Shown here one piece after another: positions 1 to 11,140 of a stretch of 64,000 nt of DNA; positions within the stretch are counted from its first letter, which is position 1, and every line of letters begins with the position of its first letter. A program made the position numbers and the translations under genes. Source of the stretch: Ianthella basta (taxonomy: Eukaryota > Porifera > Demospongiae > Verongiida > Ianthellidae); contig OZ025874.1 of the NCBI GenBank assembly GCA_964019415.1, forward strand, positions 9,088,909 through 9,152,908, given 5' to 3'. The notes under the pieces are model-generated. The model was not told where the DNA came from and ran no database searches. It worked only from the letters and a program-made list of their open reading frames with translations.

Positions 1-260
1 TTGATTCTTCAGACACTCACTAAAACATGGTGGAGGAAACACAGCTCAAAAGGATCCACAAACACCAAGACTTACATACACGCATACATTCAGTAGAATG
101 CAATATTCATGCATGCATAGTGCTAGACTCCATACTGCAATACTATAATGCAACATCACAATGTATTATAATACTGCTCCTGGTAGTTATTCAATATACA
201 TCTGTCGTGTACAGTAGTCATTGGCAGTACTGCATGTATCCACTGCATACACATACGTAC

Positions 261-1472
261 CAGTCCACACAAGGGTCATCTGATGGGATGCTGACTCCTG
301 GGGCCACTTTATAGGTATTGCCATTGATGGTACAGACTGTGGAGGAAGAGGTCCACGCATGTTCGTGCAGCACACACACATGAACAAAAGAGCTATGTAG
401 GGCACAAATACAACATTACACATGCATACAGTAAATAACACAATGTATTATAATTATTATGCGTTACCAAGAAGAACTCACACTCATTGCAAAGGACTCC
501 TGAGTAGTCATGGGGACAAAAGCATCTTTCTTCATGCTCAACACACAATCCTCCATTTTGGCATGGATTAGTTGGTGTGCAAACTGAGAGCAAGCACACA
601 GCACTCCACCTGGCTTAGGTCATATTATACAGTAAGGGTCAATGTGTAGTACGTATAGTGAAACCTGTCTAATGAGGCACTTTGGTCTTCTAATGCAGAT
701 TGGCGTGTTGTTACTACATACGTATGTATAAAGGGGCATGCAGAAGAGGTTGACTGCTTTGACAGGTGACTGCATGTCTTACTGTATACAGCAACACTAC
801 AACAGGTACCCCACACTACAGGGCACTTGTCAGTAGCTAACTGAACGTACTGTACGTAGCCAGTATATTCACAGTTAGCTATCAGGATGTCCATCAGATG
901 CTATAGCCATCAGTGATTGAACTATCATGCACGTGCATAACACACCACTGCATGACTCACAAAGTGGAGTGCAGTTGAATACTGAACAGCATTCATCTGG
1001 TACACTAGTTTCCACAAGCTTAATGTACAATATTACATTATACTTACAGCTACACACTTCTGTGCACGTGATGTTCTCAACTTCAGTGCACATGCTGCAA
1101 ACAAGAGGACAAACATGGTGTTATGCAGACATTATTACATATACCGTATATCAGGCAGTGTCCTAAGGCCTGGCCACAAACACTTTGATCACCAACTATG
1201 TATGTAAACGGACTTACTAATTAATACTTTGAGTAGAGAGCATTATAGACTTAGTGCAGACATCAAATACCAACAAGCATACATTGTATGCAATTCTATG
1301 AATTACACATTTACTGTATATTTCAAAGGTTATAATCACCTTCCAATTGTACTGTATTGTTACCCATATTGTTGTATAATAATGCCAATGTACTACACTC
1401 ACCAGTCCATACAAGGGTCATCTGATGGGACACTGTCTCCCACTGCATAGGCAGTGCCATTGACAGTACAGA
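261..1472 (-). CDS. Secreted VWC/EGF-domain protein, internal and 3' exons (partial)
   Basis: Read on the minus strand, several spliced exons encode extracellular cysteine-rich modules. The exon at 1403-1472 gives the first half of a von Willebrand C (VWC) domain (CTVNGTAYAVGD, then DDPCMD) and ends in GACTG followed by donor GTGAGT. The exon near 1043-1094 adds CMCTEVENITCTEVC, and one near 955-1005 adds DECCSVFNC, which matches the usual VWC end. The exon at 482-593 is an EGF-like domain (NPCQNGGLC..CFCPHDYSGVLC). The exon at 261-336 starts a second VWC module almost identical to the first (CTINGNTY, DDPCVD). VWC domains often bind TGF-beta/BMP ligands or matrix; which role applies here cannot be read. 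The exact splice between the two middle exons is ambiguous, and the 3' end probably lies beyond position 1. Confidence 0.62.
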
Positions 1473-1949
1473 CTGTGAAGGAAGGAGGGAACTGTATATA
1501 CAATAAACTATGTAATTATCTTATACTCATAATCTGCCTAGCACATGCATTGATGTATATACAGAGATATAACCTTGATCCACCAAGTGAGTAAAGAACC
1601 ACATGCATGCACACATATAGAGATGACCACCACTACCACACAGTACAAGTGAGCACATCCTCCCAAGGCTGCTCTAGACAAAGAATCAGGAGTACATGGG
1701 AACACCACCTGTGTCATAGTGTTCTGATCAAACTGTATAGTTCAGATAGTCTGTGATCTAATATGTGTATATAATTTATGTAAGATATTCTAATTCTGTA
1801 TCCCATGACAACACACACACCACATGTACAGGTAACTTGTTCTGTTTCTTTACTATAACAACTGCACAGCGTTCTATTAATCCACCTGCCATGGCACCCA
1901 CTCAGCAGTCTAGTAAGTGTTAGCCTCATGCTATTGATGTATATCACTT

Positions 1950-3040
1950 CATGATTTACGTGGACCAGTACAGCTAGTCTCTGTGAAGTCTTGTTCCCAG
2001 GTCTGCACAGATCTCATGCAAGAAGTCGACAAAGTAGCAACAGAGCAATCTGTTGGGCACTTACCTAAGACACTAAATGTAACACTCATAATAACATCAC
2101 ATCCATCTATGTTGGTTACAAAAGTATGGTGAAGTGAAAAGTGTCCTACCGTAACATTGAGACTAAGAGTCCGTGGAGGAGTGGAAGTGGACCAAGGCCA
2201 TGCATACACATATGTATACGTATTCTGTATTAATCTGATTGATTGGATGAAAACATATCAGCTCAGACCACGCACCCTTCTTGATGGTTCTGGAGGTATC
2301 AGCTAATAGCCAGTGGAGGCTAGATTGGCACATTGGTCAAACTCTAGTTGTAAGTGCATGAAGGCATCAAACTGTAATTCAGTTGTACAATGTGCGTACA
2401 TTACAATGTGTTGGTACTTAGCTAGTTAAATTTATTACAAGCTACGTAGGTCTAGCACACAATAATACCACACACACCTACATACGTATATATACCTACT
2501 AAGCCTCTGCCAATGAGAACACCATGCCTATAATATCATTAACGCTGGAACAGTAGACTCAAATTGCAAAGAGACTGAGTCACATGCTATAGTTGGGGAA
2601 GGGAGGGAATGTGACTAGGAGCTAGTTTTACGTATATGTCCGTGACTCACCAGATGTTCCATTGCCTGTGCTGAGTGCAGGTGGTGGAGCAGTGGCAAGG
2701 AGTATACTGAGAGCTGCAAGGGAATGAGCGGAAAGGAGGAGAACTATAGCTACAGAGGTTCATTGTGGCTTACACTGTGCTTTAACTTACCTGCAAGTGC
2801 TGAATTGGATATCAACATATTGCAGTCTGTCACATTCAAACAATCACTATCTGAAGCCGTTACTCAGGTATTCAGCTGGCTACTGTACACTGCGTGGGAA
2901 GTACCAGCCTTTAACCAGCTGCAGGCGGCACCAACATCACTTCCACCTTCCGCGTGCCCAGTTTGGAATTCAATAGTCAGTGGCACCATGTGCAAGGCAA
3001 TTTCTGTGCTGACATCATTACCTAATAATTGATATAATAT
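1950..3040 (-). other. Possible 5' exons of the VWC/EGF gene
   Basis: Short open stretches on the minus strand have plausible splice sites but no domain I recognise. Around 2680-2735 an exon runs from an acceptor after a pyrimidine-rich tract to donor GTGAGT (ALSILLATAPPPALSTGNG). It could follow an exon at about 2790-2850 (DCLNVTDCNMLISNSALA) that ends in donor GTAAGT; the intron between them would be about 75 bp. Another candidate at about 2057-2100 ends in GTAAGT. A cysteine-containing stretch at 2860-3030 has similar composition. They may be upstream exons of the VWC/EGF gene or of a separate gene. Nothing else was seen here. Confidence 0.25.
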
Positions 3041-3796
3041 ATATATGGATATCTTACGTACAGTACACAAGACTGCTACATCCTACTGTTAGCCTCGAGG
3101 GCTGTTACATACATCCTACTGTTAGCTGTTCAGACTGCTACATTGTACATACTGTTATATTAGAATCTATAGGGCCGTTACAACCCAATGCTAGTGGTTG
3201 AGACAGCTACATCTTATACTGTTCATACGCTATCATTCACCTGACCTCTCTCCATGAACCATATAATATTACACTGCTATATAATATATATATTATGTTC
3301 CTTCCCACTGTGCTCATTCCACACACCTCAAACAGTCTGCATACCTGCCATACCCGCTCCCCCACAACTCCTTTACTGGCTGTGAGGCAGACTGCCCAAG
3401 AAAATGAACACACAGTTTATAGCACTTAACAGAACAATGTTCACTCTCCCCCTTGCCACCTGCCCAGCTTCTCAAGCAAGCTCTCTTCATGCTTCCCATT
3501 CTTGTGGACACACATGTGTGCACACCAACTCCCACTCAGGCACTTGAAAGGCTGTGGAAACTGTTGCACCATCCACACAGTCGTGCAATCACAAACACAT
3601 GGATTCTTTAACACCTTGTGTGTCACAGGAAGGTGTATACAAGCACATTGCCATATTTAGCAAAACCGTTCCTCATATATGTATCACCAGCAGGTGAGTA
3701 CAAGATTATACTGCCACCTACACTGCCTCCAAGTGAGGGGCCTACACTGTTGGCTGTGTGCAGTGAGGAGCAGAGACACTGGGAGCTGTGTATGAC
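3041..3796. other. Intergenic region upstream of the SMYD gene
   Basis: No supported gene. Positions 3070-3230 hold a degenerate tandem motif built on gactgctaca-tcctactgttagc. An in-frame stop at 3764-3766 lies just before the SMYD start. Confidence 0.5.
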
Positions 3797-5657
3797 ATGG
3801 AGGGCTTGCCTATCCCACCTCCTTTGGCAGTCAAAGTGTTTCCTACTGAAGGGAGGGGGCTAATCACTGAGAAAGAGCTAGTGGCTGGGCAGGAAGTAAT
3901 CAGGAGTAAGGCATTTACAAGTGTTGTGGCGGCGGAGGTGTTTGACAGGTTCTGTGCTGCCTGTGCAAGGCCAACAAAGTAAGTCGCATCCATCTGGCAG
4001 CCTCAATGAGTGCATACACTACAGTATTGAAAGGAAGTTCCTGAAATTCTATCATGTTTTCAGTATGTTGTGAAAAGTGTGAATGAGAGTGTATGGTTGC
4101 CAGGCATTAGTTTAAGGCAGCCCCTGTCCACAGCAGCCAGGTCAGGAGGCCCTACAGGAGGCTACCTGCTATTCAGCTCCCACTGCAATATTGTTAACTC
4201 AACTGTACTACAGTTAATCCAAGCTAGCAGCCCAGTCAATCATTTGACAGGTGAACCTATTTGTCTGCATCCTTCCCCTACAGAGACAACACAGCTGTGT
4301 GCTGTCCCCAATGTAACTTCAACCACTACTGCTCCAAGCAGTGCAAGGTGAGCCTTGGGGAGCCATGCCTCAGCACAATGAGATGAGGATGGCCAAGAGG
4401 AAGGCCAGGAGAAGAAAGCACTTCAGTGCAGACACTGTCATAGTGCTAGCATGTGATTGTGACACGCAGAGCTCTTGTACATACTTTTTAGTACTAACTA
4501 TATATGTAGGTGTAAGCAACAAGAATGAACTCACACCTGTGATGGTGTGGTTGCCATGTTTTGTCATGCTACATGGTACCATTCATGGTTGTGATAACCT
4601 GTCTCTCCTCCTAATGAACAAATCGCAGGATGAAGACCTAGCTGTTCATCAATTGGAGTGCAGTGCAATTCAGGAGCACGACATTGGCTTGTCAGACACT
4701 ATCCGCTTCTTGTTACGTGTTCTGCAGACCCAGCTCATCTGGCATAAGGAGGTGAGGGGTCAAAGGTCAAAGGACAGAGTACAACCCATACACAGCTACA
4801 TAGTTGTATCCTGTTGCTCACACTGAGTTCATTTTGTTGTTCATTCTACCCATGTGCACACACAGAACAAACCGGACCCTCTGGATGTTCTCCATTGTAC
4901 TGGTGAGCTGGAGTTACTGTCACTGTATGTACATCCCATGTTAAGACTACTGTACATGGTCTGTCGAAATGCAATTTGTCGCATAACAGACATGCATGCT
5001 CGACCCTGGGGGCGTGCAGTGTAGCCCATATTAGGGGACTGCCAACTACTGTCTTTCCCACTTCAAATTCACAAGATCTGGAACAGGACCAATGCCCATA
5101 AGCATTTCCCACCGCAAAGGAAATGCAATATTACATGCTGCATCCTTACTCCAGGCAATACAGCTTGCTCAAATAAATGTCCTCGTTCACAAACCGACTG
5201 ACTGAAATGAGCAATGTTCAGCTACATCATAGACAGTGGTATTAATCGAGGTGCAGCTGACGAAACAGTATACTCTGTCATATGACATCCCTCCACACAC
5301 CTTAGACCCCGCATCACCCATAGATGAACTGTATCACACAGTGACAGTGAAGTTGGTCCACTCCATCCTAACAAAGAGTGGGGGAGGGCACTTCCATGAA
5401 GAAGACAAGGAGGATAAGATGAAGGAGGAGAAGTGGGTGTCAGCTGTGCTGTGCAAACTTCAGAGCAATGCATTCAGCCTTTACCACAGCAACCAGCAGA
5501 TAATCGGGTGTGCAGTCCACATCCTGTGAGTGTATGCGGCATTTCACCTTGATGATTGTCACTTCCACATGCACACACACACACACACATGCGCGCGCAC
5601 ATACTGTACACACTCACACGCGCACACATGCACGCACGCACACACACACACACACAC

Positions 5658-5704
<47 letters not shown>

Positions 5705-5937
5705 CACACACGCACACACACACACACACACACAAGGACCTTGCATGCAGCGTGCCCTACAAGGCTGCACCTCACCCTTCTCTCACAGCCCCGCCCTCCT
5801 GAACCACTCCTGTGAGCCAAACTGCTGGTGGGTAAATGATGGGAGAGACATTACAGTGAGGACCAACAGAAGGATAACACCAGGGGAACAGGTAGACATA
5901 GCATTCATGTGCACATGCACACTAACACACACATACA

Positions 5938-5972
<35 letters not shown>

Positions 5973-6951
5973 GGCACCATCCCAACGTCTCTACTTGCTC
6001 TCGTAGAAAAGAGTTCATATCCGTTTAGCTAACGTACTGTAGGTCCAGTGCACACACTCAATGCTACACTCACTGTTGCAGCTGTTTGTAACCTATGCGA
6101 GTCTGCTGGACACAAGAGAGGTTCGAAGGAGTGAGCTTATGGACAAGTATGGCTTCACCTGTCGGTGCCCTAGATGTACACAGGTATGTATGTACGTGTT
6201 TACGTCAAATGTATCGGAGTGTGAGAGTGGGAGTGAAAAACAAATATGGAAACAGGAATGGGAGTTTAAATGGGAGGGTGTGGTAGGGGGGTCACAAAAT
6301 GTGGTGGGAGTGGCAAGAATTGTCCTACACAACCACTCCCACTACTCACTGTACATTAATACAAATTTCAATTTTCCCAGAACACAAGAAGCCCAATCTG
6401 TAAGATCTTCACTATGTTCTCCTCTACTGCTTGCTGCAGGATTGCAGTGTAGACTTCTTATTGGGCAGCGTCTTCTGCCCAGTGTGTTCAAAGGTTGCCA
6501 CGGACAACAGGAGCCAACCAGTACAAAGTATGTACTTTAAGTTTCCGCATACTTCACTCACACAGTATACATAACTGCGAACCTGTGGTCACTTCAGCTA
6601 CTAAGTGAAATGAATCAAATGGCACACCTGAGCACATACGTACATACCATGTAGTCACTTTAGTTAGACCAATGTAGTCACTTTAGCTACTACTACATTT
6701 GTTCCATAGAGCTAGTTTCCTTTCAGTACTGTGAATGCCAAAGAGGACCATTTTGCTATGGCGGGCCATCAAAGGGCCAGAGAATTAAACACATACTCAG
6801 AAAGTTGAAGAAAATAAAAGATAAGGGTAAGAGTTAGCGTTCATAAACACATCACACAGATAATACACACGCACACACACAGACACACACGCACGCACGC
6901 ACGCATGCACACACACACGCACGCATACACACACACACACGCGCACACACA

Positions 6952-7032
<81 letters not shown>

Positions 7033-7037
7033 ACACA

Positions 7038-7087
<50 letters not shown>

Positions 7088-7427
7088 TCCCCTTGCAGGT
7101 GTGACTACAGACAGCCTGGACCAGCTGAAGGCCCTGTTACATGAGCTGACGGGATGGTGCTCAGACTACAGCAGTCTGGTAGTGGAGCTACAGGAGACCC
7201 TTCTCTTGTGGGCAGAAGGTGACAGACATGGGATACACCAGACATTTGTTCACACACATCACACCTGTGTGCACCTGTGTAAACAGATCAATCAGGTTAC
7301 ACACCCATGGACCTGAGCAAAGTATACAATCTACCACTGTTGTCCATGTACTAACTCTCTATACTGCAGTGTTGAAGGATTGGGACACAGTGATCAGTAC
7401 AGGCAAAGCTCTCCTACCAGTTTACAG
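3797..7427 (+). CDS. SMYD-family SET/MYND lysine methyltransferase, C-terminal end missing
   Basis: Eleven exons join in phase: 3797-3978, 4284-4347, 4629-4751, 4866-4902, 5237-5525, 5789-5891, 6082-6183, 6440-6527, 6710-6826, 7099-7218 and 7370-7427, giving about 427 residues. The start of the SET domain (VFPTEGRGL, residues 15-22) is interrupted by a complete MYND zinc finger (C53, C56, C68, C71, C77, C81, H89, C93). The SET core [10 protein letters not shown] (residues 235-243) and a post-SET CRCPRC motif near 296 follow, then a helical C-terminal region like that of SMYD1/2/3. SMYD enzymes methylate lysines on histones and cytosolic proteins using S-adenosylmethionine. After VYR the donor GTATAG opens an intron, but no further SMYD exon follows, so roughly the last 60 residues seen in SMYD3 are absent. 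The first ATG (3797) follows an in-frame stop. The subfamily is uncertain. Confidence 0.9.
5569..5733. repeat. (CA)n microsatellite in SMYD intron
   Basis: A CA-dinucleotide run with occasional CG/TG interruptions lies in the intron between the exons ending at 5525 and starting at 5789. Confidence 0.95.
5920..5972. repeat. (CA)n microsatellite in SMYD intron
   Basis: Short CA/TACA run 30 bp after the donor of the SET-core exon. Confidence 0.9.
6866..7084. repeat. (CA)n microsatellite in SMYD intron
   Basis: About 220 bp of CA repeat with GA and GC interruptions at its 5' side. It ends only 14 bp before the acceptor of the next exon (7099). Confidence 0.95.
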
Positions 7428-7478
7428 GTATAGAGAATGTGTTGGTGATTGAGTACATGTAGAGCACTCATACCGTGT

Positions 7479-7479
<1 letters not shown>

Positions 7480-7538
<59 letters not shown>
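7480..7538. repeat. (CA)n microsatellite between two incomplete genes
   Basis: A nearly pure CA run. On the minus strand it begins exactly at the 5' splice site of RPP30 exon 3 (CAG|GTGTGTGT). It lies 53 bp after the last recognisable SMYD exon. Confidence 0.95.
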
Positions 7539-7540
<2 letters not shown>

Positions 7541-10500
7541 GCTTCACTTGCTGTCTCTTGAGGTAGAACTCCAACCTCCCTGTCAGGTCCAGGGACACAA
7601 TGTCCACTGACAGAGACCCACAGCACTGCAGGAACACCTTGTCACTCAGTGGACGGACAGACAACAGGTCGTAACCATTGGCAACAGGATTGGTGAGGCT
7701 ATGTAAGACTGAAGCGTCAGATGTTGCCACGGTGAGGCGATGAAGGACAGTCACACGGGGACAAGACTAACAGTGGAGGTAGGGGACATCCCAGAAAGGA
7801 TACAAGTACACTTTAGCTAGTGTTGCTCTCCAGATGTCTTCCCCATCCTAACTACATACAGTACATGCAATACGTCCCCTACCCAACACTAGTCCCGCGT
7901 CATCCCCCATCCAACACCAGCCCCACATTGTCCCCTACCCAACACCAGCTCCACATTGTCCCCTACCCAACACCAGCCCCACATCATCCCCTACCCAACA
8001 CCAGCCCCACATTGTCCCCTACCCAACACCAGCCCCACATTGTCCCCTACCCAACACCAGCCCCACATTGTCCCCTACCCAACACCAGCCCCACATTGTC
8101 CCCTACCCAACACCAGCCCCACATCATCCCCTACCCAACACCAGTCCCACATCATCCCCTACCCAACACCAGCCCCACATCATCCCCTACCCAACACCAG
8201 CCCCACATCATCCCCTACCCAACACCAGTCCCACATCATCCCCTACCCAACACCAGCCCCACATTGTCCCCTACCCAACACCAGCCCCACATTGTCCCCT
8301 ACCCAACACCAGCCCCACATTGTCCCCTACCCAACACCAGTCCCACATCATCCCCTACCCAACACCGGCCCCACATTGTCCCCTACCCAACACCAGTCCC
8401 ACATTGTCCCCTACCCAACACCAGTCCCACATTGTCCCCTACCCAACACCAGTCCCACATTGTCCCCTACCCAACACCAGTCCCACATCATCCCCTACCC
8501 AACACCAGCCCCACATTGTCCCCTACCCAACACCAGTCCCACATCATCCCCTACCCAACACCAGCCCCACATTGTCCCCTACCCAACACCAGCCCCACAT
8601 TGTCCCCTACCCAACACCAGCCCCACATTGTCCCCTACCCAACACCAGCCCCACATTGTCCCCTACCCAACACCAGCCCCACATTGTCCCCTACCCAACA
8701 CCAGCCCCACATTGTCCCCTACCCAACACCAGCCCCACATTGTCCCCTACCCAACACCAGCCCCACATCATCCCCTACCCAACACCAGCCCCACATTGTC
8801 CCCTACCCAACACCAGCCCCACATTGTCCCCTACCCAACACCAGCCCCACATTGTCCCCTACCCAACACCAGCCCCACATCATCCCCTACCCAACACCAG
8901 CCCCACATTGTCCCCTACCCAACACCAGCCCCACATTGTCCCCTACCCAACACCAGCCCCACATTGTCCCCTACCCAACACCAGCCCCACATCGTCCCCT
9001 ACCCAACACCAGCCCCACATCGTCCCCTACCCAACACCAGCCCCACATTGTCCCCTACCCAACACCAGCCCCACATTGTCCCCTACCCAACACCAGCCCC
9101 ACATTGTCCCCTACCCAACACCAGCCCCACATCATCCCCTACCCAACACCAGCCCCACATTGTCCCCTACCCAACACCAGCCCCACATTGTCCCCTACCC
9201 AACACCAGCCCCACATTGTCCCCTACCCAACACCAGTCCCACATCATCCCCTACCCAACACCAGCCCCACATTGTCCCCTACCCAACACCAGCCCCACAT
9301 TGTCCCCTACCCAACACCAGCCCCACATTGTCCCCTACCCAACACCAGCCCCACATCGTCCCCTACCCAACACCAGCCCCACATCGTCCCCTACCCAACA
9401 CCAGCCCCACATTGTCCCCTACCCAACACCAGCCCCACATTGTCCCCTACCCAACACCAGCCCCACATTGTCCCCTACCCAACACCAGCCCCACATTGTC
9501 CCCTACCCAACACCAGTCCCACATCGTCCCCTACCCAACACCAGTCCCACATTGTCCCCTACCCAACACCAGTCCCACATCGTCCCCTACCCAACACCAG
9601 TCCCACATCGTCCCCTACCCAACACCAGTCCCACATCGTCCCCTACCCAACACCAGCCCCACATCGTCCCCTACCCAACACCAGTCCCACATCGTCCCCT
9701 ACCCAACACCAGTCCCACATTGTCCCCTACCCAACACCAGCCCCACATCGTCCCCTACCCAACACCAGTCCCACATCATCCCCTACCCAACACCAGTCCC
9801 ACATCGTCCCCTACCCAACACCAGTCCCACATCGTCCCCTACCCAACACCAGTCCCACATCGTCCCCTACCCAACACCAGTCCCACATCGTCCCCTACCC
9901 AACACCAGTCCCACATTGTCCCCTACCCAACACCAGTCCCACATTGTCCCCTACCCAACACCAGCCCCACATCGTCCCCTACCCAACACCAGTCCCACAT
10001 CGTCCCCTACCCAACACCAGTCCCACATCGTCCCCTACCCAACACCAGTCCCACATCGTCCCCTACCCAACACCAGTCCCACATCATCCCCTACCCAACA
10101 CCAGCCCCACATCGTCCCCTACCCAACACCAGCCCCACATCGTCCCCTACCCAACACCAGTCCCACATCGTCCCCTACCCAACACCAGCCCCACATCGTC
10201 CCCTACCCAACACCAGTCCCACATCGTCCCCTACCCAACACCAGCCCCACATTGTCCCCTACCCAACACCAGTCCCACATCGTCCCCTACCCAACACCAG
10301 CCCCACATTGTCCCCTACCCAACACCAGTCCCACATCGTCCCCTACCCAACACCAGTCCCACATCATCCCCTACCCAACACCAGCCCCACATTGTCCCCT
10401 ACCCAACACCAGTCCCACATCATCCCCTACCCAACACCAGCCCCACATCATCCCCTACCCAACACCAGCCCCACATTGTCCCCTACCCAACACCAGCCCC

Positions 10501-11106
10501 ACATTGTCCCCTACCCAACACCAGCCCCACATTGTCCCCTACCCAACACATGCTGGTCTTGCCTTAGGTGCAAGGAATGCATAGCGTACAGAATCTAATT
10601 TTACAGGACCTAATTGTAAATTTTAATAAATTGGTTGATCTGCAAAATACAGCCCCACAATACTGTAGGTCCATTGTACATTCCGAGTTAGAGCTACAAT
10701 GCTTGCTTTGTGAAATAAAAATGTGCATTACCCTTCCAAACAGCCTTTAACCCTTTATGATACATAGTGTCCACAACATGTACTCAGTGGAGTGGAGCTC
10801 ACTTTGTTGTCCACCTTGATCACAGGAGGGAGCTGTCCCTTCTTCTCCAAGGTGACCTCCCTGCTGAAGGCCACACACTGGTATCCCACTACATTGGTTA
10901 AAGGGGAGTAGAGGAGGTGGGGGCATGAGGTGTAGTTGATATAAGCTGTGGTAGGACCGACATGAGGTGTGGTAGGAGTGACACAAGGTATGCTGCATAC
11001 ACCTACGTTTCGCCACCTGCTGCAATAGTGCATTGTTGTTCTCTTGATCTTGTTGCTGCAGCAAATTCAAGTCGCAGAACTTAGTGCCGCCATGTTCTAC
11101 GCTCAT
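7539..11106 (-). CDS. RPP30: Ribonuclease P/MRP protein subunit p30, N-terminal half only
   Basis: Three minus-strand exons join in phase: 11007-11106, 10803-10888 and 7539-7766 (138 codons). The product starts MSVEHGGTKFCDLNLL, continues LGYQCVAFSREV, and exon 3 carries RVTVLHRLTV and then VDIVSLDLTGRLEFYLKR. These match the PHP-like fold of RPP30, whose human version has IKVLNRLTI and a KLPFYFKRP segment. RPP30 is a core protein of nuclear RNase P and RNase MRP, needed for tRNA 5'-end and rRNA processing. The expected second half (about 130 residues) is not found downstream; the minus strand below 7,500 is occupied by the oppositely oriented SMYD gene. Intron 2 is about 3 kb and almost entirely a 28-bp minisatellite. 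The start codon is head-to-head with MALSU1. Confidence 0.88.
7876..10549. repeat. 28-bp minisatellite, about 95 copies, in RPP30 intron 2
   Basis: The unit is CCCCTACCCAACACCAG followed by YCCCACATYRT on the plus strand, repeated about 95 times with few substitutions. Variants cluster: TTGT endings dominate the first half and TCGT the second, as expected from local unequal exchange. Because 28 is not a multiple of three and the unit has no stop, all three plus frames stay open for over 800 codons; these are not genes. The minus (RPP30 sense) strand is G-rich with several runs of three or four G per unit. Confidence 0.98.
10550..10802. other. Rest of RPP30 intron 2
   Basis: AT-richer unique sequence between the minisatellite and RPP30 exon 2. 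It contains AATAAA-like words on the plus strand (about 10,625 and 10,713), but no plus-strand coding exon was found. Confidence 0.5.
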
Positions 11107-11140
11107 CTTGCGTCACGTGATGTCATCTGACCGAGCTAAA
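11107..11140. promoter_or_regulatory. Ultra-short bidirectional promoter of RPP30 and MALSU1
   Basis: The RPP30 start codon ends at 11106 on the minus strand and the MALSU1 start is at 11141 (or the in-frame ATG at 11120) on the plus strand. The palindrome TCACGTGA, an E-box, sits at 11113-11120. This octamer is known from bidirectional promoters of housekeeping genes. Use as a promoter is inferred from position. Confidence 0.6.

Noticed and set aside
5474..7084. Cys-Val and His-Thr alternating ORFs over CA/TG tracts (also at 28.5, 37.1 and 56.5 kb)
   Set aside because: Simple translation of dinucleotide repeats, not genes.
7820..10598. Three overlapping plus-strand ORFs of 838-915 codons, Pro/His/Thr-rich
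   Set aside because: They arise because the 28-bp minisatellite unit has no stop codon; all three frames are equally open and the array lies in an intron of RPP30.
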